Below are positions 7,182 to 12,608 of a stretch of 12,608 bases of DNA, in pieces. The notes under the pieces are model-generated. The model was not told where the DNA came from. It searched no databases and saw only the letters and a list, made by a program, of their open reading frames with translations. Source of the DNA: JAJTZA01 sp041749815. Lineage in GTDB: Bacteria > Verrucomicrobiota > Verrucomicrobiia > Chthoniobacterales > Terrimicrobiaceae. The DNA lies in the NCBI GenBank assembly GCA_041749815.1, contig JBGTAR010000076.1, positions 1-12,608 on the forward strand. Direction: 5' to 3'. The position numbers were made by a program, and so were the translations under genes. How positions within the stretch are numbered: the stretch's first letter is position 1; every line of letters begins with the position of its first letter.

Positions 7182-8464
7182 TGGACACAAAGCAATCCCA
7201 GCCACTCCATTTGCCAAAGTCCCGCAAGCCATCCGCCTCGGCGGCTCAGGTTTGGCTGATCCCCGGGGAATCGGATTGGGAAATCTGGACTCAGAACACT
7301 CCGGGAGATTTTGCGAAGGTGCGCACCCTAACGGCAGAGGACAACGAACCACCCGCCAATGTGACCACCGTCTGCCTGCCGACGAAAATGGTGACCTGTC
7401 AGCTCTTTTGGCTTGAGACCACGGAAGAATCGACGGTGCCGGACCTCCTCCGCATGCAGTGCGAACGCCGCCAACTTTTGAGGGAGGATCAAGTCTGGAC
7501 TCACCGGATCGTTCGGCGCGAACCCTCCAGATTGCTCGTGCAGATCATCATTTTGCAAAATGCCATCCCCCCTCAAATTGAGGTGGAGACATCCGCCCGT
7601 TTTGAGGCCATGCCCCGCTGTCTGGACCTCCCCCCCCGGACGGTGTCGGTCTGGCGCTCGCTTGGCACCGTCAGCCTGACCATCACGGATGAGGAAGGCG
7701 TGGTTTATTTTCAGCCCCTCCCCCATCGAGACCTCACCACGGAATGCCTGCAAGATGTTCGAGCAACAATCATGATGGCCGTCGCACAAAAATGGGTCTC
7801 AGGCATGGATTCGTTTGTGCTGGTTGGGGATTGGAATAACACCCCAAGCCCTCCCATCGAGTCGGTGTTGGGGGTGGGTGTTTCACGGATGCCGATTGGA
7901 CACCTTGTGGAGCCCGAATCCAAAATGGAGCTCACCCCGCGCACGGTGAAGGCCCAACGCCTCTCCCGACAACGCCAGCGCAGAATAAAATTTGGGGTTT
8001 TGGCTCTTGCGGCCCTTTATGCGGTCTTCGTGGCCATCCAACTGTTCACGTTTGTGTTGAGCTCCGGAGCCAATGCCCGCCTCAAGTCCGAGTTGGATGG
8101 CATCATGCCTGATGTCGCCGACATGCAGAACACGGCCCGTTGGATGGATGCCCTGAATCCGGCTTTGGACGCCAAAACTTACCCGCTGGAGATCCTCTAT
8201 CGGACCATGGCCGCTCTGCCGACGCAAGGGGTGCGCCTCACCAGAATGGAAATCACTGGTGATCGTATTGAAATCGGAGGGGAGTCCTCCACAGCCCGCG
8301 AAGCCTTTGGTTATATTCAGGCTTTGGAAGATGCCGATTCATTAAACCATATCACCTGGGATGAGGCACCGCAGCCGATTCCCTTGCCAAATGACACCAC
8401 CCGGTTTTCTATCACGGGAACCATCGAAGGAGCTTATCGCGATGCCGATCCTGAAGAATCTTAA
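7181..8464 (+). CDS. gspL: GspL-like platform protein (PilM/PilN-type fusion architecture)
   Basis: Single-pass inner-membrane protein that in T2SS recruits GspE on the cytoplasmic side and pairs with GspM in the periplasm. The 427-residue product has a long cytoplasmic part (about 1-265) consistent with the actin-like GspL domain. A basic stop-transfer region (RLSRQRQRRIK) precedes one hydrophobic helix at about 271-293 (FGVLALAALYAVFVAIQL). The periplasmic part of about 130 residues has LEILYRTMAALPTQGVRLTR, IEIGGESSTAREAFGYIQAL and FSITGTIEGAY, the ferredoxin-like layout of PilN and the GspL C-terminus. The sequence is strongly divergent, so the call rests on topology, size and position between K and M. 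Start ATG 7181 overlaps the gspK stop by 1 nt. The end overlaps gspM by 23 nt. Confidence 0.84.
   Translation: MDTKQSQPLHLPKSRKPSASAAQVWLIPGESDWEIWTQNTPGDFAKVRTLTAEDNEPPANVTTVCLPTKMVTCQLFWLETTEESTVPDLLRMQCERRQLLREDQVWTHRIVRREPSRLLVQIIILQNAIPPQIEVETSARFEAMPRCLDLPPRTVSVWRSLGTVSLTITDEEGVVYFQPLPHRDLTTECLQDVRATIMMAVAQKWVSGMDSFVLVGDWNNTPSPPIESVLGVGVSRMPIGHLVEPESKMELTPRTVKAQRLSRQRQRRIKFGVLALAALYAVFVAIQLFTFVLSSGANARLKSELDGIMPDVADMQNTARWMDALNPALDAKTYPLEILYRTMAALPTQGVRLTRMEITGDRIEIGGESSTAREAFGYIQALEDADSLNHITWDEAPQPIPLPNDTTRFSITGTIEGAYRDADPEES
8427..8432 (+). promoter_or_regulatory. Ribosome binding site deciding the gspM start
   Basis: AAGGAG lies 9 nt before the ATG at 8442, inside the end of gspL. 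It supports this start over an in-frame upstream codon at 8361, which would add 27 residues ahead of the membrane helix. Confidence 0.7.
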
Positions 8465-8990
8465 CACACGGGAAAGAACACTGGCGTTCCTGCTTGCAGG
8501 GGTTGCTTTTGTTTTGCTGAACCTGCTGTTTCTTCCCAAGCTGACAGCGGCCAATCGTGCAAACAAAAGCAAACACACCGAGTTGCAGGCCGAGTTGAAA
8601 GCGGCCCAGGGATGGATGAGCAAAAAAGACTTTTGGGCGGTGCGCAAGCAGTGGTTGGCGGACAATCAGCCCGCTCTGGGCGCAGCGCGGCAGGACAATG
8701 TCACTCAACTTGAGGAACTTCAACAATTGGCCAAAACCTTTGACCTCAAAATCTCGGATGTGCAGTTACTCCAACTGGCTGAGACGCCGTTCTATTCCCC
8801 GGTGGGCGCAAAACTGGCAATCGTCGGGCCATGGTCCGGGTTTGTTCAGTTTATGGCGAAACTTCAAACGCCCACGCTCTTCGATGTGGTCCCCCGGTTC
8901 AGCATCAAAAGCGCGGAGGATCCTCCCAATATTCAATGCGAAATGGAGATCCAGAGATGGTTTCGCAAAAGTCCGGAGGCGACACCATGA
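8442..8990 (+). CDS. gspM: GspM-like platform protein (GspM/PilO type)
   Basis: Bitopic inner-membrane partner of GspL. The 182-residue product has a short basic cytoplasmic start (MPILKNLNTRERT) of the RER type common in GspM, then a single membrane helix at about 14-31. A charged helical stretch with coiled-coil character follows (KHTELQAELKAAQGW), then a second helix around NVTQLEELQQLAK. The C-terminal alpha/beta domain contains IVGPWSGFVQFMAKLQT, resembling the PilO/GspM ferredoxin-like repeat. The length is close to the family norm. Sequence identity to known GspM is probably low, so the call depends on topology, fold pattern and gene order. It overlaps gspL by 23 nt and the next gene by 4 nt. 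Confidence 0.8.
   Translation: MPILKNLNTRERTLAFLLAGVAFVLLNLLFLPKLTAANRANKSKHTELQAELKAAQGWMSKKDFWAVRKQWLADNQPALGAARQDNVTQLEELQQLAKTFDLKISDVQLLQLAETPFYSPVGAKLAIVGPWSGFVQFMAKLQTPTLFDVVPRFSIKSAEDPPNIQCEMEIQRWFRKSPEATP
8975..8979 (+). promoter_or_regulatory. Ribosome binding site deciding the start of the GspC-position gene
   Basis: GGAGG lies 7 nt before the ATG at 8987, within the end of gspM. It fixes the start immediately before the signal peptide and argues against longer in-frame versions reaching back to 8831. Confidence 0.8.
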
Positions 8991-9430
8991 CGCGGGTGAT
9001 TTTGTTCCTTTTGGCAGCTGGTGCGACCTTCGCCCAGGAGGCGGAGCCATTCCCGCCGGTGGCCTTCCCACCAGAGCGCTATGACGCCATGCGCCAACGC
9101 TCGCCCTTTGTCCTGCCGACCTTTGAGGATCATGTCGAAGTCCGTTCCGAGTGGACCAGTGACTACCGGATTGTGAGTGTGCTTCAGATGGGAGACGAAT
9201 CCGTGGTTCTAGCCACAAAAATCAGCACCGGCGAGCGCATCCCCATCCGGGCCAAAGACAATCACCTTGGCATACGCTTGGTCAGCATCCAACTCTCCCC
9301 CGATCCTCGCAATGTCTCGGCCGTCATCGAAATGGGCGGACAAGAGGGCACGATCACATATGACGACTCGGTTCTATCCCAGGTCCCAAGCCCCATGGCG
9401 CCCAACAACCCTGCCGTTATCTCTGAATGA
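8987..9430 (+). CDS. Small exported protein in the GspC/XpsN position, possible HR-domain link between platform and secretin
   Basis: The 147-residue product starts with a typical signal peptide (MTRVILFLLAAGATFA, then QEAE). The mature part begins with a proline-rich stretch containing ERYDAMRQRSPFVLP, like the linker before the homology region (HR) of GspC or PilP. A compact beta-rich domain of about 75 residues follows: YRIVSVLQMGDESVVLATK, TGERIPIRAKDNHLGIRLVS, VSAVIEMGGQEGTITYD. This pattern fits a small HR/PilP-like beta-barrel that binds the secretin N0 domain. The gene lies between gspM and gspD, exactly where Xanthomonas has xpsN. It lacks the PDZ or coiled-coil C-terminus of GspC and, if the signal is cleaved, also the membrane anchor. 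The function is inferred from location and beta pattern, not from a firm homology call. It has 4-nt overlaps on both sides. Confidence 0.55.
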   Translation: MTRVILFLLAAGATFAQEAEPFPPVAFPPERYDAMRQRSPFVLPTFEDHVEVRSEWTSDYRIVSVLQMGDESVVLATKISTGERIPIRAKDNHLGIRLVSIQLSPDPRNVSAVIEMGGQEGTITYDDSVLSQVPSPMAPNNPAVISE

Positions 9431-11589
9431 AATTCCAAGCCACCCACTCGCTGCTAGCCATCCTGCTGACACTTACGATCAGCCTGCAAACCCCTGCCTG
9501 GGCCCAGGGAGAGAAAAATGACACCCTGATCCAGTTGGCAAACAATCCAATCGGCGATGTGCTGGCCATGTATGAGCAACTCACCGGAAAACAAGTACTC
9601 AGAGAAGGCTCACTGCCTGACACCACGATCCAAATCAATGTGACCGAGCCGGTCACCCGCCAGGCCGCAGCGGAACTCATCGAGGCGTCTCTGCTTCTGA
9701 ATGGCTTTGTCATGGTGCCGGGACCGGGCAACAGCGTCAAAGTGATCAGCATCGCAGGTGGCAAAAATCCACGGAGCCAGGGAGTGAAAGTGTTCGCTGA
9801 GGGTGATGAGCTTCCTGTCGGCGAGCAACTCATCAGCTACATCATGCGGCTCAATTTTATGACCGCACAGGAGGCCACGCCCATCTTCACGCAGCACTTT
9901 GCGCCCACACCGCCATTCGGAAGTGTGGTCGCTGTGAACAGCGCCAATGCGCTCCTGATCACCGAAAGTGCCAACGTGGTTCATGAAATGATTCGGATGA
10001 AAAATCTCATTGATGTCCCGCCGCAGGAGGTCGCCGCACATTTTGTGCCCATGTTGCGCGCCAATGCGGACCGGGTGGTCGAGACGATTGGCAAAGTTCT
10101 CGGGCTCAACGCGGACTCCGCACAACCTTCCGGTGACGGGTCGTTTTCTGCCAGCGGAAAACTGCGCACCAGTTTCGGCCAGGGCAGTCCGGTCGAGTTC
10201 GCAGCCGACACACGCACGAATCGGGTCATCGTGATCTGCAATCCGGCCGTCTTTCCTTATTTTGAAACGTTGGTGATCAGCTTTGACGTCGCATCCGATG
10301 AGGCCCCCTCCGCAGAATTCAAACTCCGTTATGTTTCCGTTGGAGACATCCTGCCGGCCCTTGCCAGCAGCTTGAGAGAGGGCACCAATGAAAACAATTC
10401 GGACGGCTCGGATGACCCCACAAACCCAAACGCCATGCAGGATGGTTCAAACAATCAGCAGTTCAACAACTCGTCCTCGGATTCCGGCGGGGCCACCAAT
10501 GTTCTGGGTACTGTTCAGGAAAAAGGCGACAAAGTGCTGCCACTCACAGTCACAGTCGGAACGACCCGTCTCATCGCGGATCAGCGAAACAACACCATCA
10601 TCGCCATCGCTCCCCCGGAAAGTCTGGATCGTATTCAGTCGGTTATTGACAGCCTCGACAAGCCCTCCATCCAGGTTTACCTCTCCGTCGTGATCATCGA
10701 GTTGGATGTCACTGATGACCTCCAATATGGGGCGGACTTTTATCTCACGGGCGACCAGGGAGCGATTGCCAGCAATCAGAGAGTCGGAGGCCCAAGCATT
10801 CAGCAACTCCTTAATCCTGCCACAGCTGCCAACTTTCTCGCTTCCTCGCAAAACACCCCGGGACTGGCACTTTTTGGGACCTTTGGCCAGACCCTGGATG
10901 TTCTCGTCACCGCTCTGGAGTCCTCAGGAAAAACCAAGGTGCTCGGGCGTCCCACGATTTACACCTCGAATAATAAAAAGGCCGTGATTTCGGTTGGCGA
11001 GCAAATCCCCGTGCCGCAAAGCACGGTCAGCACAGTGAACCCAAACCAAGCGAACAGCACAGCTCTTACGGCGACCATTGATTACAAAGATGTGCTTCTG
11101 CAACTTGAAGTCGTGCCCCTGATCAACAGTGACAATGAGGTGACTCTTGATATTGCCCAAAAGAATGACTCTCTTGGCCTGATTCGTAACATTGGGGGAG
11201 TCGAAGCACAGAGTGTGCGAACCCAACAAATCAAAACATCTGTCACCGTCCCAAACAAACACACGGTGGTGCTGGGTGGTCTCATCAACGAACGCGAAGA
11301 AAACACGGAGCGCAAATTCCCGATTCTGGGGGACATCCCGATTGTTGGGCTGGCCTTCAAGGGCGTTTCCAAGAAGAAACAGCGCAAGGAACTTGTGTTG
11401 TTAATCCAGCCACAAATCGTGATGGATGAACGGGCCCTCTTTAATACCAACGCGCGGGAAAAATCGCGGGCTCGTGGCATGAACAATACGGAAAACTTCA
11501 TCAACCCACCCCTCCCGGAAGATGGGCAAATCCCATCCGAAGCGGAGCTGGTTCCCTTCGAACCCGCCAAAAAACCGAACAATCCATGA
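9427..11589 (+). CDS. gspD: Type II secretion system secretin GspD
   Basis: Outer-membrane channel of the T2SS, a large oligomeric ring. The 720-residue precursor has a signal peptide ending AWA|QGEK near residue 26. Periplasmic domains follow: N0 at about 30-108 (IGDVLAMYEQLTGKQVL), N1 at 120-198, N2 at 200-293 and N3 at 295-425. The C-terminal secretin domain (about 425-672) contains the family signature, VPNKHTVVLGGLIN from 608 followed by ERKFPILGDIPIVG. N3 carries an Asn/Ser/Asp/Gly-rich insert at about 321-355, probably the flexible constriction loop. The last 50 residues are hydrophilic and proline-rich and may take the place of a pilotin-binding S domain, but no pilotin gene is recognisable. 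Start ATG 9427 overlaps the upstream stop by 4 nt. gspD comes late in the operon, as in Xanthomonas xps, rather than near the front. Confidence 0.97.
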   Translation: MKFQATHSLLAILLTLTISLQTPAWAQGEKNDTLIQLANNPIGDVLAMYEQLTGKQVLREGSLPDTTIQINVTEPVTRQAAAELIEASLLLNGFVMVPGPGNSVKVISIAGGKNPRSQGVKVFAEGDELPVGEQLISYIMRLNFMTAQEATPIFTQHFAPTPPFGSVVAVNSANALLITESANVVHEMIRMKNLIDVPPQEVAAHFVPMLRANADRVVETIGKVLGLNADSAQPSGDGSFSASGKLRTSFGQGSPVEFAADTRTNRVIVICNPAVFPYFETLVISFDVASDEAPSAEFKLRYVSVGDILPALASSLREGTNENNSDGSDDPTNPNAMQDGSNNQQFNNSSSDSGGATNVLGTVQEKGDKVLPLTVTVGTTRLIADQRNNTIIAIAPPESLDRIQSVIDSLDKPSIQVYLSVVIIELDVTDDLQYGADFYLTGDQGAIASNQRVGGPSIQQLLNPATAANFLASSQNTPGLALFGTFGQTLDVLVTALESSGKTKVLGRPTIYTSNNKKAVISVGEQIPVPQSTVSTVNPNQANSTALTATIDYKDVLLQLEVVPLINSDNEVTLDIAQKNDSLGLIRNIGGVEAQSVRTQQIKTSVTVPNKHTVVLGGLINEREENTERKFPILGDIPIVGLAFKGVSKKKQRKELVLLIQPQIVMDERALFNTNAREKSRARGMNNTENFINPPLPEDGQIPSEAELVPFEPAKKPNNP

Positions 11590-12323
11590 GTCCCATGAAA
11601 CACATTCTTTATCTTTTGCCACTTGGGCTTGGCTGCCTGCCCCTCATGGCCCAGGATACCGCCTACGAGGCCCTCCAGTCACTCACCGCTTCGCGCGGAG
11701 AAGCGGCCCTTGATGATGTGTTTGTTGTACGGGGAACTGGGGGAACTCCCCAGCCAGAGACATGGGTTCTCTACCGGGGTCGCCTCCTTGATCGCACACT
11801 GCAAACAACCCTCATTCAGGATCAGGGCAACATTGGTTTTGGAAAAATTCCCGCCAGAGAGGTCGGCCTCGAACCGCATGCCCAGAAGGTGAATTTCACC
11901 GTCATCAATGTGGACTCCAACGCCGCCTGGAACATTGCCAAACGCGCCGCCCGCAAAGAAAACTTCAGGTTTCAACGGGCTGACTACGAACTCAAAACCA
12001 ATCCCATGGCCGGCGTTCCGGCTTGGTCACTGCGATTGTTTAATGACCAAAAAAGCTATCTGGGGGAGTTGACCATCTCAGCCGCCACCGGGGAGGTCCT
12101 GCATCCACTCAGACTCCATAGATTCCGGATGGAGGACGTCGATGGACGCACGGAGCTTGTGACGGTCCGCGAGCCATGGCCCAGGCGGGCGGTGCGCAGT
12201 GTCGGACGGTGGTTCAGCCAGACCGGAACAATTTTTGGAAAAGACCTCCGGAGGGCCGCCGGAACCGCCGAGGACATCGTGATTGGAAAACGCACACGCG
12301 ATTATTCTGAGGATGCCCAATAA
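11586..12323 (+). CDS. Exported PepSY-like protein of unknown role, coupled to gspD
   Basis: I do not recognise a named family for the whole protein (245 residues). It starts with a signal peptide (MKHILYLLPLGLGCLPLMA, then QD). The Cys in it lacks a proper lipobox, so a soluble periplasmic protein is more likely than a lipoprotein. Residues about 111-175 resemble a PepSY-type fold: AWNIAKRAARKENF, a YELKTNPMAGVPAWSLRL strand pair, and GELTISAATGEVL, where PepSY domains end in a D-x-TGEVL strand. The C-terminal 50 residues are strongly basic with possible amphipathic helices (WPRRAVRSVGRWF). ATG 11586 overlaps the gspD stop as ATGA. A second ATG at 11595 is equally possible. Co-translation with the secretin suggests an accessory, chaperone or assembly role in secretion, but this is inference from position only. 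Confidence 0.6.
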   Translation: MSPMKHILYLLPLGLGCLPLMAQDTAYEALQSLTASRGEAALDDVFVVRGTGGTPQPETWVLYRGRLLDRTLQTTLIQDQGNIGFGKIPAREVGLEPHAQKVNFTVINVDSNAAWNIAKRAARKENFRFQRADYELKTNPMAGVPAWSLRLFNDQKSYLGELTISAATGEVLHPLRLHRFRMEDVDGRTELVTVREPWPRRAVRSVGRWFSQTGTIFGKDLRRAAGTAEDIVIGKRTRDYSEDAQ

Positions 12324-12436
12324 CAATTAATCCCTGCATTTTAGCCGCTCATCCGGTTTCTCAGCACCGTTTGTCATCAACCACTCGCTTTCCACCCTGC
12401 AATCGTCAGCATTTGCTCGAAACACCAAAGATACCC
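12324..12436. other. Short non-coding gap after the T2SS operon
   Basis: This 113-nt gap is the first non-coding stretch over 20 nt since gspE. I see no clear hairpin plus T-run terminator. TTGTCA at 12371-12376 resembles a -35 box, but no -10 box sits at the right distance. It may hold the promoter of the following gene or only a leader within a longer transcript. Confidence 0.4.
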
Positions 12437-12608
12437 ATGAATCAGAATACTAAAGGCTCAAAGTCAGAAGGAAGGATCAAACAAACTCTGCTAATCCTTG
12501 CCATGGCAGGCGGCATTGGCCTCACCCAAGCTGAAGCGCAACAAAAATACGAGATGCCAGCCAAGGCAAAGTTCGATCCCAATCCTGCCGCTGCCAATTC
12601 TGAAACCC
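12437..12608 (+). CDS. Exported protein of unknown function (5' portion only, cut by window end)
   Basis: ATG 12437 opens a frame that runs 57 codons to the right edge with no stop. The predicted N-terminus has basic residues (GRIKQ), a hydrophobic core (TLLILAMAGGIGL) and an AEA|QQ cleavage site at about residue 34, a clear Sec signal peptide. The first mature residues (QQKYEMPAKAKFDPNP) are lysine- and proline-rich and show no recognisable domain. No strong Shine-Dalgarno precedes the ATG. It has the same strand as the T2SS operon after a 113-nt gap, so it could be a further member or a separate gene. It might be a T2SS cargo or accessory protein, but the visible part does not decide. Confidence 0.65.
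   Translation, partial: MNQNTKGSKSEGRIKQTLLILAMAGGIGLTQAEAQQKYEMPAKAKFDPNPAAANSET

Noticed and set aside
1347..11589. Type IV pilus operon rather than T2SS
   Set aside because: GspG with its calcium-loop C-terminus, a GspK, and a fused cytoplasmic/periplasmic GspL in place of separate PilM and PilN all point to T2SS. No PilT-type ATPase is present.
11595..11660. Lipoprotein signal in the PepSY-like protein (Cys within GLGC)
   Set aside because: The -3 residue is Gly rather than Leu/Val/Ile, and a standard signal peptidase I site (LMA|QD) follows shortly after.
1..12608. Mobile elements, CRISPR arrays, tRNA or rRNA genes
   Set aside because: No transposase-like frame, terminal repeats, regularly spaced repeats or cloverleaf-type sequence was seen on either strand.

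Overview
The window reads as one compact operon for a complete type II secretion system (T2SS), flanked by the tail of a probable secreted glycoside hydrolase and the first codons of another exported protein. All genes lie on the + strand, the DNA is moderately GC-rich, and the machinery is that of a diderm (secretin, inner-membrane platform, pseudopilus). No taxonomic marker is present. The divergent L/M/C-type subunits and the glycoside hydrolase relative recall the Verrucomicrobiota/PVC group more than Proteobacteria, but that assignment is a low-confidence inference.

Layout. Positions 1-1078 hold the 3' end of a large CDS, a probable clan GH-A glycoside hydrolase with a C-terminal beta-sandwich. 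Positions 1079-1346 are non-coding, carry several short inverted repeats, and are the likely site of operon control. The T2SS run follows: gspE (1347-3044, ATPase), gspF (3046-4284, platform), gspG (4304-4732, major pseudopilin), gspH/I/J/K (4735-7181, minor pseudopilins), gspL-like (7181-8464), gspM-like (8442-8990), a small exported protein in the gspC/xpsN position (8987-9430), gspD (9427-11589, secretin) and a PepSY-like exported protein (11586-12323). A 113-nt gap precedes a truncated exported protein beginning at 12437.

Junctions are extremely tight: a 1-nt gap at E/F, 19 nt at F/G and 2 nt at G/H, then overlaps of 4 (H/I), 14 (I/J), 4 (J/K), 1 (K/L), 23 (L/M), 4 (M/C-like), 4 (C-like/D) and 4 nt (D/PepSY-like). 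This predicts one polycistronic message with translational coupling. GspE would power assembly of the GspG pseudopilus, tipped by H-I-J-K, on the F-L-M platform. The small periplasmic protein would link the platform to the GspD channel. The prepilin peptidase (GspO) and any pilotin (GspS) or GspAB pair are not in this window.

The points most worth a second look are: the pseudopilins fall into two classes at the peptidase site (Ala at -1 in GspG and GspH, Gly at -1 in I, J and K); canonical GspC is replaced by a 147-residue protein lacking a PDZ domain and probably lacking a membrane anchor; and a PepSY-like protein of unknown role is translationally coupled to the secretin.
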